Positions 38,908 to 48,066 are shown, counted from the stretch's first letter. The stretch: DNA of 51,654 nucleotides from Lentisphaerota bacterium (GCA_015061665.1 SUWC01000014.1:1-51654); one strand, 5' to 3'. The notes: a model not told the origin generated them from the letters alone. A program made the numbers and translations.

Positions 38908-39936
38908 CTACTTCTCTCTTACGATGACACACAGAAGTTCTCTCACGGGGCGCATCGCCGAATCAAGCAGGCGAAACACTACAGCCCTTCCAGCGAGGAA
39001 ATCGTCGACCATGAGATACGTCTCTGAACTTGGAAGCTTTATGGCGTCGCCTGGCCAAAAGCAACGGCTCTTTCCGAAGATGAGCCGCCCCGGCGGGGGC
39101 GTGGGAGCCATTGTGTCCACACGCGAGAAATCGGGCCAAATACTTTGAGGCAACTCGTTCTGCGGTGGTTCCGCGCCGTAGAACGCCTCGAACCAGACGC
39201 AGTAGTCGCTGATGCTGAGAACGCGGTATCCGCATTTGTCCTCACCGGGAGAGATTACGGCCCCCTCGGGCAGCCCCTTGTCCATACCGGGGAAGAACAC
39301 CGCCGATTCGTAGCGGCCTTTCATGGCCGAGCGGCAGCTTGCAACGGGGACAAGCCACATGCGGCGAAGCTTCACGTCGTAGTAGACGGGCGGAAGTCCT
39401 TCGTACGACAGGCCGATCTTGCCTTCGCCGCGAACTCCATCGACCGTAACGAGAAACCCCTTCTCGCCGCCTCCAAGCGACTTCACGGAACCGATCCTCC
39501 CGGACACCTTGTCCTCTGGTTCGCATATTAGGGTCAGTTTGTTGCCAACCTGGGCTGCACTGAGGTCCAGCTTGTCCGTGAGAAGCTGGAGCTTCCAGGA
39601 AAAGCGAGACTCCGTTGCGGGGTTTGCATCGGCCCTGACTATCTGGAACACATCGGGCCTGACGATGGAGATTTTGATTTCGGGGCGTCCGTCAACCCAT
39701 TCGGAGAACGCCTGAAGATCCTTCAGCTGGCGCTCCCAGTCGACTTTAGCAGGCGCCTTCGACGCTTCTTGGCCATTGTCGGACGAAAAGAGTCCCTTGA
39801 CCCATTTCGTCGCTGGAAAACTGTACAGCATCGTCGCTTCGCCCACCTGTTCGATCGCGAACGGAACGAGCAGCACGACAAGCACGAGCATCGCAATGAC
39901 GAGGACGCCGCTTTTCTTAAGATCGCCAAAAGTCAT
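38908..39936 (-). CDS. GspC/PilP-like inner-membrane protein, long paralog
   Basis: A 342-residue protein with N-terminal TM helix (VIAMLVLVVLLVPFAIEQVG) and EATMLYSFPATK. The periplasmic part starts near residue 75 (WVDGRPEIKISIVRPDVFQI). It contains SGRIGSVKSLGGGEKGFLVT, WLVPVASCRSA, GAVISPGEDKCGYRVLSISD and YCVWFEAFYGAEPP, ending LLCVIVREK. From DVFQIVR to the end it is homologous to the C-terminal domain of the Sel1 protein at 26470-28692, and it is a fuller version of the short paralog after gspF. By position and TM topology it is likely the link between platform and secretin, as GspC or PilP. That is an inference and the domain may be new. It overlaps its upstream neighbour as ATGA. Confidence 0.78.
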   Translation of the reverse strand: MTFGDLKKSGVLVIAMLVLVVLLVPFAIEQVGEATMLYSFPATKWVKGLFSSDNGQEASKAPAKVDWERQLKDLQAFSEWVDGRPEIKISIVRPDVFQIVRADANPATESRFSWKLQLLTDKLDLSAAQVGNKLTLICEPEDKVSGRIGSVKSLGGGEKGFLVTVDGVRGEGKIGLSYEGLPPVYYDVKLRRMWLVPVASCRSAMKGRYESAVFFPGMDKGLPEGAVISPGEDKCGYRVLSISDYCVWFEAFYGAEPPQNELPQSIWPDFSRVDTMAPTPPPGRLIFGKSRCFWPGDAIKLPSSETYLMVDDFLAGRAVVFRLLDSAMRPVRELLCVIVREK

Positions 39937-41453
39937 TCCTTGTCCTCCACTCCGTTTTTATCACCATCCACCTGCACGGGCGTTACATTTTTCACGGGAA
40001 GAAGTCCCTCAAGCACGGCTCCTGCCACTTCGCCGTCGGGCGCGAAATCAATCTTCGCCGATTCAAGTGCATATCCTGGTCCAAGCTCGAGCGCGCGCCT
40101 TGCGCAGTCCGCAACCTTGGCGAGCGAAAGCCTTTCCTGTGATGGATTCCCTGCATCGGAGCGCATTTTATCGACATCCCTTTCAACTCTGGCACCAAGG
40201 TAGAGCGTCCATCGCACCCATGTGAACTCGAACCGATCCCCGCCCTTCACAAGAACGGACGGCTCGCAAGGCTCCAATTCTCGGAACGTCGCCTTGGCGC
40301 GCGTGATTCCGGCGGCGGCAGCAACTCGGTCATGCAAATCCGCCACGACGAGAGGCTCGTTGAACACATCTTTGCGGTCATACGCCTCGATGAGCGGCTC
40401 GAGTCTTCTTTTGCAATCTTCGCGACGCTTGTCGAGGAACGTTTTGAAACGTTTAACGCCGTCCGAAACTTCACTCAGCGCAATAGTGCGTGACTTTAGA
40501 TACGAGTTGTCCAGCTCCCGGAAACGCTGCCATGGGAGTCTCGCATCGCCGACCTTGTCCCAGACTGCCCTAAGCCCACGTCGTCTTTTGACGTCGCTGT
40601 CAGGAAGCGTCTTGCCCGCCGCCATAGCGTCATTCTCCAATACCTTGTCAACAGCATCGAACCATCCTGGAATGTTGATGGCCACCTTGTAGTCCGGCAA
40701 TTTCCTCTTGTCGACCTTCAGCTGCAGATCGACGTATTTCGTCATAAGCGACTGCGCGGTATTCGGCGGCGCTGCAGGGCCCTCGTCTTTCGATATCTTT
40801 GCCGTCTGCACCTTTTCGCGCAACTTCTTGATTTCGCCCACGCAGTCCGAGAGCGATTTCTCCTTCGCAGGAAACTTCATGGAGTCTGCAAGGAAAAATC
40901 TCGCTGAGATGTCGAGTTCGTCTACCCAGACGAGATGCTCCTTTTTTATTCCCTGCAAATCGACTTTGTTGCCTACGACATCCACCGCCGACGTTATTGT
41001 GCAGGAGACTTCCGCCGCGATATTAGTCGCCTGCGCGGCTTTGTCGCCGGGGCGGAATACATATACGCCGTCTAGCCTGCACTCCCCCCCCGTATTGAGG
41101 ACCCAACGGAGAGGACGGAACCCCTTCCCGGGTCGCCGCGAATCGGGCAAAGCCATTGCGTTGAGGAAGTTCGTCGGATGATTGTCGACCCACACAAGTC
41201 GCACGTAGCGGTCCATCACGAAATACTCCTTTTCCGCCTCGCTCCATGCTGCGTCCATCTCCTCTATTGGACGGGTCACGGCTTCGTATTCCGCCAGGCG
41301 CATGTTTAGCGTTGGCGAATTGTATATTCTGAAACCATCGTACACCTCCCACACGGCGACAGCTATGGCCGCAATGAGAAGCATCCGAAGACAGAACTTT
41401 CGCCTGCTTCGCCAAGCGTACTGACGCGATGTAAAATCAATACTGTATGCCAT
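39933..41453 (-). CDS. PilN/GspL-like membrane protein with large periplasmic part
   Basis: A 506-residue protein. The start at 41453 (MAYSIDFTSRQYAWRSRRKF) is chosen because it lies one base after the previous stop, and the longer frame overlaps that gene. A short cytoplasmic tail is followed by one TM helix (LRMLLIAAIAVAVWEVY, about 21-37). A long periplasmic region follows with helical segments (EMDAAWSEAEKEYFVMDRYV, IKKLREKVQTAKISKDEGPA). The N-tail, TM and coiled region recall PilN or the C-terminal half of GspL, and it follows a PilM/GspL-like gene. The length is more than twice that of PilN. A run of eight G (41085-41092, minus strand) lies in the coding frame near residue 121. Placement as an assembly-platform component is inferred from context. 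Confidence 0.65.
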   Translation of the reverse strand: MAYSIDFTSRQYAWRSRRKFCLRMLLIAAIAVAVWEVYDGFRIYNSPTLNMRLAEYEAVTRPIEEMDAAWSEAEKEYFVMDRYVRLVWVDNHPTNFLNAMALPDSRRPGKGFRPLRWVLNTGGECRLDGVYVFRPGDKAAQATNIAAEVSCTITSAVDVVGNKVDLQGIKKEHLVWVDELDISARFFLADSMKFPAKEKSLSDCVGEIKKLREKVQTAKISKDEGPAAPPNTAQSLMTKYVDLQLKVDKRKLPDYKVAINIPGWFDAVDKVLENDAMAAGKTLPDSDVKRRRGLRAVWDKVGDARLPWQRFRELDNSYLKSRTIALSEVSDGVKRFKTFLDKRREDCKRRLEPLIEAYDRKDVFNEPLVVADLHDRVAAAAGITRAKATFRELEPCEPSVLVKGGDRFEFTWVRWTLYLGARVERDVDKMRSDAGNPSQERLSLAKVADCARRALELGPGYALESAKIDFAPDGEVAGAVLEGLLPVKNVTPVQVDGDKNGVEDKE

Positions 41454-41454
41454 G

Positions 41455-42396
41455 TCAGCAACCTCCCTGAAGCGCCATGCCGAAGGCGATAGGCGCAATG
41501 TCGCGATTGGACAGTATGGGGCCAGCGACAGCCTCTGTCATATCTATCTTGTCGATCGCGTTTTCATCCCAAAGGTCCCAGTGCTCGAACGAGCTCACGT
41601 GCGTTTCCTTCACGGCGACGACGAGAGGATCAATCGTCCTGTCCTGCACAACGGCTGGATGCTGGCGTGTAAAGTAGTCAATCCACCCCTGCATGCGCGC
41701 AGCAATCACATCCGGGGACGCATCGTCGCCATCCATACGCGGAAGCAGCACCTCGTCAATGTACTTCCAGTCGTCCATTAAGACCGCACGGTAGACGCTG
41801 CGTCCCTTCAGAAGCACAAGCCTGAACGGATTAGCTCTGCGCTTCTCAGCGGGATACAGCGCGAGATATGCGTTTGCAAGGGCAAGTGCGGTGGAGGCTA
41901 TGTGGGGACGGCTTATGCCCATCGTCGAGTACCAATAACGGTAGTCACGATTCACCGACTCCTTGATCGCACCCGCGCCGACATTGTGCTCCGCAGGAAC
42001 GACTCTGCCGCCGTCTATCTCCTCTCCCTTCATGCAAAGACCGCCGATGACAACTGTATCTTTGACGAACCTGCTCTTTATCTGTGTGACGAAATAATCG
42101 GACTTGCCGCTTTTCGTGGCAAACTCCCCTGCTGGCATTTCGATGGTGCGCGTCGTCTCTACCTGAAGCCCGCCCTGTTCACTCGGAGACGCCCAGAAAT
42201 GACGGGCCCCAGTCAGCTTAGAGAGTTTTTCCGCAAACATCGGATCGCCAAGTTCGCCGTCAAGCGACCAGCCGATGGACAACTTTCCGCCCTTGCCGGC
42301 GGAAAGCCCAAGCGCCAGGCACTTCGAGCCCTGGACGCCGCAACCCACTACATGTCCCCTGGGTCGAAAATCGCAAGTTCTAGTTAATATTTTCAT
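41455..42396 (-). CDS. Putative PilM/GspL-like cytoplasmic assembly protein
   Basis: A 313-residue soluble protein. The start at 42396 overlaps the end of the first PilT gene by 17 bp and has AAGGAG upstream. It opens MKILTRTCDFRPRGHVVGCG then QGSKCLALGLSAGKGGKLSI, a pattern compatible with the first strand-loop-strand of an actin-like ATPase domain. Later FRLVLLKGRSVYRAVLMDDW and NRDIAPIAFGMAL are also consistent with a PilM/GspL fold. Residue-level motifs are weak, so the assignment rests mainly on its place directly before the PilN-like gene, as in pilM-pilN and gspL-gspM pairs. It could equally be an unrelated system-specific protein. Confidence 0.5.
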   Translation of the reverse strand: MKILTRTCDFRPRGHVVGCGVQGSKCLALGLSAGKGGKLSIGWSLDGELGDPMFAEKLSKLTGARHFWASPSEQGGLQVETTRTIEMPAGEFATKSGKSDYFVTQIKSRFVKDTVVIGGLCMKGEEIDGGRVVPAEHNVGAGAIKESVNRDYRYWYSTMGISRPHIASTALALANAYLALYPAEKRRANPFRLVLLKGRSVYRAVLMDDWKYIDEVLLPRMDGDDASPDVIAARMQGWIDYFTRQHPAVVQDRTIDPLVVAVKETHVSSFEHWDLWDENAIDKIDMTEAVAGPILSNRDIAPIAFGMALQGGC

Positions 42397-43489
42397 GCTT
42401 GGCCTTCTCCTTCTGCTCGAATTTGGCCGTACGTATCGCAAGCTTCAGGTCTGTCGGCCTGTTGCTGAACGACACTGCGTCCTCTTCGGTTATGTCGCCG
42501 CGCAGCCATGCGTCGTACAGCGACTGGTTCTTTGAGATCATCCCGTGCGCAGCGCCGTCCCTTATGGCGTCGTCTATGCGGGCGATCTCGCCTTTCTTGA
42601 TGAGTTCGGAAATAAACGAAGTGTTTACGAGCACTTCCTGTATGCAAACGCGGCCTTGCCCGCTCGCCTTGCGCACAAGGCTCTGACTGACGATTCCGCG
42701 AAGCGTCACGGAAAGCTTGAGCCGTATCTGAAGCTGCTCTTCTGGCGGGAACGTGTTGACAATGCGGTCTACGCTCTGCTTCGCGTCGTTCGTGTGCAAC
42801 GTCGATAAAACTAGATGCCCGGTCTCGGCTGCCTGCGTGGCGATCTTCATCGTCTCGGCGTCTCGCATTTCTCCGACAAGAATGACATCTGGGTCCTGAC
42901 GCAATGCGCGCCTAAGCGCTTCTGCAAAACTAGACGTGTCAATGCCTATCTCTCGCTGGTTTATCAGGCACTTTATGTCGTCGTGGACGAATTCAATCGG
43001 ATCTTCGACCGTAATGATGTGCTTGGATTCAGATTCGTTGATCTCCCTGACCATCGCCGCAAGCGTTGTCGACTTTCCGGATCCAGTCGGGCCAGTGAGC
43101 AGGACAAGCCCCTGCGACTGGTGTGCAAAAGTCTTAAGAGTCGGCGAAAAGCCCAACTCATCGAGCGACTTAACATTTCGCGGAATCTGCCGCATGACGA
43201 TTCCGGGATGCCCCATCCGCATGAATATGTTGACGCGGTAGCGGTCGGGCTGAACTTCTGGCTTATACGAAAGATCAAGTTCGTTCTCGTTCTCGAACCG
43301 GGCGACGAGTTTCGGACCCATCATCTCTGAAATGAGGGCGCGCACCGCCTCGTCGGTCAGAACCGCTTCGTCATCGAATTCGGCAAGTAGTCCGTCAACA
43401 CGCGAAATAGGCCGTCTCCCGACCTTGATGTGCAGGTCGGACGAACGCCTTTCGGTCATTTCAAGAAGAAGTTTGTCTATATGTTTCAT
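42380..43489 (-). CDS. pilT: PilT-like ATPase 1
   Basis: A 369-residue ATPase of the PilT class. The N-terminal PAS-like region starts SSDLHIKVGRRPISRVDG. Walker A is LTGPTGSGKSTTL (K139), Walker B DVILVGEMRD, His box LSTLHTNDAKQSVDRIV. There is no zinc tetracysteine motif, as expected for PilT. The C-terminal box SFISELIKKGEIARIDDAI corresponds to the AIRNLIRE region needed for retraction. PilT proteins retract pili. Here the gene lies inside a secretin/pseudopilin operon, overlaps the second PilT gene as ATGA, and overlaps the PilM/GspL-like gene by 17 bp. Confidence 0.92.
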   Translation of the reverse strand: MKHIDKLLLEMTERRSSDLHIKVGRRPISRVDGLLAEFDDEAVLTDEAVRALISEMMGPKLVARFENENELDLSYKPEVQPDRYRVNIFMRMGHPGIVMRQIPRNVKSLDELGFSPTLKTFAHQSQGLVLLTGPTGSGKSTTLAAMVREINESESKHIITVEDPIEFVHDDIKCLINQREIGIDTSSFAEALRRALRQDPDVILVGEMRDAETMKIATQAAETGHLVLSTLHTNDAKQSVDRIVNTFPPEEQLQIRLKLSVTLRGIVSQSLVRKASGQGRVCIQEVLVNTSFISELIKKGEIARIDDAIRDGAAHGMISKNQSLYDAWLRGDITEEDAVSFSNRPTDLKLAIRTAKFEQKEKAKHENIN

Positions 43490-44682
43490 TTCTTCCCCCA
43501 GCTCATGAATCCTGTTTTTTTCTCAGGAGCGGCAACGGGCGCAGCAGCACCATTCCCCGTTACCTGCTCCACATGCTTCGTCGCCACTGAAGACTGCGCC
43601 GCGATGCCGCCTTTCGTCTTGAGATACTCTTCGAGGATGTGCGGACGGTTGGCCGCCGACATAGCGCATTCAACGTCTATCACACCCTCTAGAACCTTGT
43701 TTGCAAGCGACAGCTCAAGCGGGCACATCCCCTTTGCGATTCCCGTCGCTATTGCACCGGCAAGTTGGTGGGTCTGGTTGTCGCGTATGAGATGCGCAAT
43801 CGCAGGATTGGTTATCATAATCTCCCGTGCGGCGACGCGACCCTTCCCGCCGATCTTGGGGAGGAGCGTCTGGCAGACCACAGCGGCAAGCACGCCGCCT
43901 AGCTGAGTCCTCACCATTGCCTGCTGCTGCGGCGGGAACACGTCGATCACACGATCCACCGTCTGGGGCGCGTCAGTAGTATGGAGCGTCGCAAAGACAA
44001 GGTGCCCTGTTTCCGCAGCAGTAAGCGCAAGCGATATCGTCTCCAGGTCGCGCATTTCGCCGACAAGTATTACATCAGGGTCTTCACGGAGCGCCGAGCG
44101 CAGCGCGTTTGCAAAGGATTTTGTATGCGCGCTCAGCTCGCGCTGGCTGATGACGCATTTCTTCTCCTGGTAGACAAATTCAATTGGGTCTTCGATTGTC
44201 AGGATATGCGATGTATCCCGGGCGTTTATCATGTCCAGCATCGTTGCAAGCGTCGTCGTCTTGCCCGACCCCGTCGGACCCGTGACAAGCACCAGTCCGC
44301 GCGGCAGCTTCGTAAGCTCCTGGATCTGCGTCTCAAGCCCGATCTGCTCCGGAGTCAGAATCTGGTAGGGAATCAGACGGAACACGGCGGCTAGTCCGCG
44401 GTTCTGGCGGAACATGTTGACACGGAAGCGAATCGGATGCGTCGCGAGCCGCATCTCGTACGAGAAGTCGATTTCCCAGTTCTTGTCGATCTCGAGGCGC
44501 TGGTCGTCGCGCAGGATGCTGTAAAGAATTGACTCGCTCTCCTCGGGCGTCACGGTATCGTATTCCTCCATGCGCACGATTTCGCCGTGTATTCGAAGAC
44601 ACGGACGTCTCTGAGGCGCGATGTGGATATCGGACGCTCCACGTTCATCGGCTTGAGCCATTATTTCAAGTAGATCTATCAT
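43486..44682 (-). CDS. PilT-like ATPase 2
   Basis: A 398-residue ATPase. The start at 44682 (MIDLLEIMAQADERGASDIH) overlaps the previous stop as ATGA. Walker A is VTGPTGSGKTTTL (K141), Walker B DVILVGEMRD, His box FATLHTTDAPQTVDRVIDVF. The AIRNLIRE-type box is present as NPAIAHLIRDNQTHQLAGAI. The protein ends in an Ala/Pro-rich tail (GNGAAAPVAAPEKKTGFMSW). It is a close PilT homolog with its own tail, distinct from the first. Two PilT ATPases plus one GspE in one operon suggest that the filament is both extended and retracted (inference). Confidence 0.92.
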   Translation of the reverse strand: MIDLLEIMAQADERGASDIHIAPQRRPCLRIHGEIVRMEEYDTVTPEESESILYSILRDDQRLEIDKNWEIDFSYEMRLATHPIRFRVNMFRQNRGLAAVFRLIPYQILTPEQIGLETQIQELTKLPRGLVLVTGPTGSGKTTTLATMLDMINARDTSHILTIEDPIEFVYQEKKCVISQRELSAHTKSFANALRSALREDPDVILVGEMRDLETISLALTAAETGHLVFATLHTTDAPQTVDRVIDVFPPQQQAMVRTQLGGVLAAVVCQTLLPKIGGKGRVAAREIMITNPAIAHLIRDNQTHQLAGAIATGIAKGMCPLELSLANKVLEGVIDVECAMSAANRPHILEEYLKTKGGIAAQSSVATKHVEQVTGNGAAAPVAAPEKKTGFMSWGKK

Positions 44683-45551
44683 GCCGTAACCTCCATCCAG
44701 ACTATAAAGAATGCAATCTGCAAGAGATAGAAGAAATAGAACAGCCCGGCATACGAAAGCCACCCCAATTTGGTCTTAAGCCCAAGCCAGCAGAACAAAT
44801 AGCCTATTGCCGTCGTAGTCAGCGCAATTCCAGCAAGGCGTAGCATCGTAAAAGCCGAGAGCCTGTATGGAAATAGAATGTAGTGAAGCCTGTCGCCAAC
44901 ATCAAGCCTGTCGATCGACTTCCCGCCCTTTGCGATTTCAACAGTCCTTTTGTATATACCAACGGGCCATGCGAAGCCATGTTCGATTCCAAACCAGAAT
45001 TCTTTCCAGACCTCGACCGCCCATTCAGACATCCCCTTTTCGTGAGTCCTGTTGGGCCACTTCTTCTGTTCCGCATCGACCTGACCCTTTAGGCTCTTCT
45101 GCCATTTCTCATTCCGAAGCGTAGGGGAAATCCCCTCTAGTTCGCTCCTCCACCGCTCTGCCGTCTCGCCAAGGCGATGCATGGCCTGGACCTGATTTAT
45201 CTCCAAGTCAAGTCCGCGGAAATCCTCCCTCTTCGCCGCGAATCGTCTATCCCATCTGCTTGTCGTGCCTATTAGCACCGGGATGTAGCGCGAAACCGCT
45301 TCGGACGCTCCGCCAAGAGACATCATCGTAAGCGTTTCACCGACTTCGTCGCGCATTTTTTCGATGTCCGAGTGTATTCCCTGCGTCCGCATCATGAAGA
45401 AGCATCCAGCAATCGCCGCTACAAGCGCCACGGCATTGGCGATGATGACGATGCGCCAGACGCGCCGACGCTTCGCTCTAGCGAGGTCGGTCGCAGCCAC
45501 ATCGTCGTGTAAGCCGGGCTGCCACGATTTTCTGTCGTATCCGCCCGTCAT
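44679..45551 (-). CDS. Three-TM membrane protein of the secretion operon
   Basis: A 290-residue protein with one TM helix near the N-terminus (WRIVIIANAVALVAAIAGCF, about 32-52), an extracytoplasmic middle part of about 175 residues, and two TM helices at the end (MLRLAGIALTTTAIGYLFCW and SYAGLFYFFYLLQIAFFIVW). I recognise no family. It is coupled on both sides by ATGA overlaps, between a GspK-like pseudopilin and the second PilT gene, so it is probably a dedicated component of the machine. It does not look like GspM, GspN or PilO, which have a single TM. Confidence 0.75.
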   Translation of the reverse strand: MTGGYDRKSWQPGLHDDVAATDLARAKRRRVWRIVIIANAVALVAAIAGCFFMMRTQGIHSDIEKMRDEVGETLTMMSLGGASEAVSRYIPVLIGTTSRWDRRFAAKREDFRGLDLEINQVQAMHRLGETAERWRSELEGISPTLRNEKWQKSLKGQVDAEQKKWPNRTHEKGMSEWAVEVWKEFWFGIEHGFAWPVGIYKRTVEIAKGGKSIDRLDVGDRLHYILFPYRLSAFTMLRLAGIALTTTAIGYLFCWLGLKTKLGWLSYAGLFYFFYLLQIAFFIVWMEVTA

Positions 45552-46903
45552 CGGCTCTTGTTCCTTTCATATTCCAGTTCGTCTCGCCGAAACCCTCTAT
45601 TCTCCGTTCCGTGCGTGTCGTAGGTAAGCACAGTGTAGCTCCTTCCGGAGCGCGAGTACTCTCCAAGTTTCTGCGCAACCGTCGCTCGATTGGTGACATT
45701 GTACGGATGCTCAAGAAAAATATCGCACTGATAGGCTGGCGTAACCTTGAAATCCGTAAAGGAGTCTACGTCAGAAGGCCCCATCTGCGTACCGTTGCGC
45801 GAGCTCGACGCCGCCTCGACCTCGAATACCGCACGCAAATCCGGCGCTATGACCTTGCCATAATCGTTTGTCCATATTCCGTCCGAAAAATACCTGTACG
45901 CGCCTTCTGATATCTGCTCGCAGTCGGAGAACGTGCATCCGCTCGACGTTCCGCCATCGTTGCTTATGTAGAACACGCATATTCTCCTGTCCGCAAGCTG
46001 CATGCCCATTTGGCAGAGCGACGGACGGTTCGTCATGTTCACAAGAAGTCTCTTGGTTACCGACGAGCCGTTGCAGCGGTACTCGTAGATTGACATTTCA
46101 GCATTGTTGTTGTCCGTGCCGGCTGCGTTGCCCACGTCGGAATTAACTATTCCAAACGGGCTTATCTGAAAGACGAGTGCATACTCGCCAGACCTCGAAA
46201 GAGGCCAGCCATGCCTGGCCCCCGCCCTTTCCGACGTATTTGTTGTCTCGCGGACCAGGCACAGGCGAATTATGTCATTGGTAATCCCGCTGACGTAGCC
46301 TCGTGGCAAGAAATAATACCGCCGGCCATAATCCTCCTGAATCCATCCGCCGGTGTCGCGCATACCTATGTTGACCCACCATTTCACCGGACCGTCCGCT
46401 GTGTTCGTCGCTGCAGAATCTGTAAACCGCATGTTCCACAGGCTACCGGACTTTATGTTTTCAACGGGGAACCCCCCGTCCTCAGAATTTGTCCCGTATT
46501 CATAATCGGGACGCGAACAGTATTGGTCTACACCTACATCAATCGAAAACAACCTCTCGTTCGTCCTGCTGTTGCTGATGTCGAGATGCCGCTCATCCGC
46601 GTAATCCGGGAATATCTGATCCACCGGCTTTACCTGGACGCCAAGATCACGTTCGCTACCAGTATAGTACCTGTATGCCTTGCCATTGCCTGTGATCTCG
46701 ACATCCGTCCTTATGCAGTTCAATGCGGACCGCACCGCGTACGTCTTCTCGAGTTCGTGCTGCCGGTCGATGCGAAGCTGGCATTGATAGCGGAAGAGAA
46801 GCAACGCTCCGGCACCGAACAAGAGTCCGATTGCCGTCAGTATAAGCACAGTGACAAGGATGAATCCGCCACGCGCGGATTGCACGTGCCGCATATGTGT
46901 CAT
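45548..46903 (-). CDS. GspK-like pseudopilin
   Basis: A 451-residue prepilin-like protein. The ATG at 46903 overlaps the previous stop as ATGA. The leader MTHMRHVQSARG is followed by GFILVTVLILTAIGLLFGAG, a type III signal with cleavage after the first or second G. The usual glutamate at +5 is replaced by threonine, and that loss of E5 plus the large globular domain are the marks of GspK, the tip pseudopilin of type II systems. The body contains YCSRPDYEYGTNSEDGGFPV and several paired cysteines. It probably caps the pseudopilus. The assignment to GspK is by features, not alignment. Confidence 0.75.
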   Translation of the reverse strand: MTHMRHVQSARGGFILVTVLILTAIGLLFGAGALLLFRYQCQLRIDRQHELEKTYAVRSALNCIRTDVEITGNGKAYRYYTGSERDLGVQVKPVDQIFPDYADERHLDISNSRTNERLFSIDVGVDQYCSRPDYEYGTNSEDGGFPVENIKSGSLWNMRFTDSAATNTADGPVKWWVNIGMRDTGGWIQEDYGRRYYFLPRGYVSGITNDIIRLCLVRETTNTSERAGARHGWPLSRSGEYALVFQISPFGIVNSDVGNAAGTDNNNAEMSIYEYRCNGSSVTKRLLVNMTNRPSLCQMGMQLADRRICVFYISNDGGTSSGCTFSDCEQISEGAYRYFSDGIWTNDYGKVIAPDLRAVFEVEAASSSRNGTQMGPSDVDSFTDFKVTPAYQCDIFLEHPYNVTNRATVAQKLGEYSRSGRSYTVLTYDTHGTENRGFRRDELEYERNKSR

Positions 46904-47523
46904 TTCCAATTCCACAGACGCACCACCCTTCCTGCCGTTGCCGTCTTCCATTCATATTCGCCATCTTCGCCCTTTACGCGATAACGCGCCTCAACCTCCA
47001 GATATCCGAGCGCCGCGTCCGACGTCTGCCCGCCGTCTTCTTCCCAAATGCTGCCGTTGAGAGGAACTATAGTGCAACGAGTCAAGTCGCCCGCCAGCGG
47101 CAAAAGCGCCGCGTTTCCGTTCGCGACGCGCGAAACCTTGCGAACAAGCTCGCCGCCCTCGAATCCTTCAATGTCAATGTTTACCGTATGGTTCGTAGGA
47201 TGGACAAACGACTCGAGTCTGGCTACACGTGTGACAAGTCCAGTCTCTAGCGAAACACCGCCCGTCTCCCATCTGTAGGCCACGGACGAAACCCCGCCGC
47301 TTGCGGAAAAAGACGAGCCTATGGACATGAAATCCGCGAAGGCTGCGCACACATCGGAAAGCTTCTCGCGAACGTATGCGTCTTCACGTTCGCGCTCCTG
47401 TATGCCGAGAAGCTTCACGAAAAGAACGCCAACGGACGCGGCAACGATGGCGACAATAGTAGTTGTCGCCATCAGTTCCACGAACGTGTAGCCTTTTCTA
47501 GCTTTGGGCATACATCTCTCCAT
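46900..47523 (-). CDS. Minor pseudopilin (GspH/I/J class)
   Basis: A 207-residue prepilin. The leader MERCMPKARKG precedes YTFVELMATTTIVAIVAASV, with E at +5 after the cleaved glycine. The globular part contains MSIGSSFSASGGVSSVAYRW and ends in a beta-rich segment (YEWKTATAGRVVRLWNWK). The start at 47523 has AAAGGGAG eight bases upstream. A second ATG at 47511 follows GGAGAG and would give a shorter leader (MPKARKG), so the exact start is open. The stop overlaps the GspK-like gene. It would join the pseudopilus tip complex. Confidence 0.82.
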   Translation of the reverse strand: MERCMPKARKGYTFVELMATTTIVAIVAASVGVLFVKLLGIQEREREDAYVREKLSDVCAAFADFMSIGSSFSASGGVSSVAYRWETGGVSLETGLVTRVARLESFVHPTNHTVNIDIEGFEGGELVRKVSRVANGNAALLPLAGDLTRCTIVPLNGSIWEEDGGQTSDAALGYLEVEARYRVKGEDGEYEWKTATAGRVVRLWNWK

Positions 47524-47528
47524 GATGT

Positions 47529-48062
47529 CTACTCCCTTTCAATCTTCCAAAGGCATACCGGCAAAGAGAAGAACTGTCGTCCCGCATCGGCTAGATTGCC
47601 GTTCCCCTCGTACAGCCGACCGACAAGCCAGTTGTTGTTTGGCCATTTTAGAAACCTGCTCGCGTTAGGAAGGTCTTTTTTAGCCATAACGCAAAGCTGG
47701 TATCCAATCGGCGAAACATCGCCGTCGAAGACTTTGTAAACTGTGCCTAAATCTCCCGATTCGAATGCTACCCTGTTGATGTTCCTTTCCATTTTCATCC
47801 GATACACGCCCGCACCAGGATTGACGTTCCTGTATTCATGCATAAAGGCGTCCATCATGCCGACCAAGCGCTCAACCGCCTCGCGGCGGCGGGCCTCCTT
47901 GCGGGCGGATTGGATGCCTATTATTTCCAGCCACGCAAGGCAGACAAAGGTCAGAATCAGCATCGAAACAAGAAGTTCCACAAGTGTAACGCCGCATCTG
48001 GCACGGAATTTGCCATCCCGTTCAGCAGCTGCGAACACATTGTGGAGCTTCTTTCCGGCCAT
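47529..48062 (-). CDS. Minor pseudopilin (GspI/J/PilV class)
   Basis: A 177-residue prepilin with a long, positively charged leader (MAGKKLHNVFAAAERDGKFR, then ARCG). The mature N-terminus is VTLVELLVSMLILTFVCLAW with E at +5. The globular part is about 120 residues (MMDAFMHEYRNVNPGAGVYR, RFLKWPNNNWLVGRLYEG). It starts 4 bp after the secretin stop with a GGAGGAA site, and is followed after 5 bp by the next pseudopilin. No GspG-type major pseudopilin with its DPWG end is found in the operon within this window. Confidence 0.82.
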   Translation of the reverse strand: MAGKKLHNVFAAAERDGKFRARCGVTLVELLVSMLILTFVCLAWLEIIGIQSARKEARRREAVERLVGMMDAFMHEYRNVNPGAGVYRMKMERNINRVAFESGDLGTVYKVFDGDVSPIGYQLCVMAKKDLPNASRFLKWPNNNWLVGRLYEGNGNLADAGRQFFSLPVCLWKIERE

Positions 48063-48066
48063 TCAG

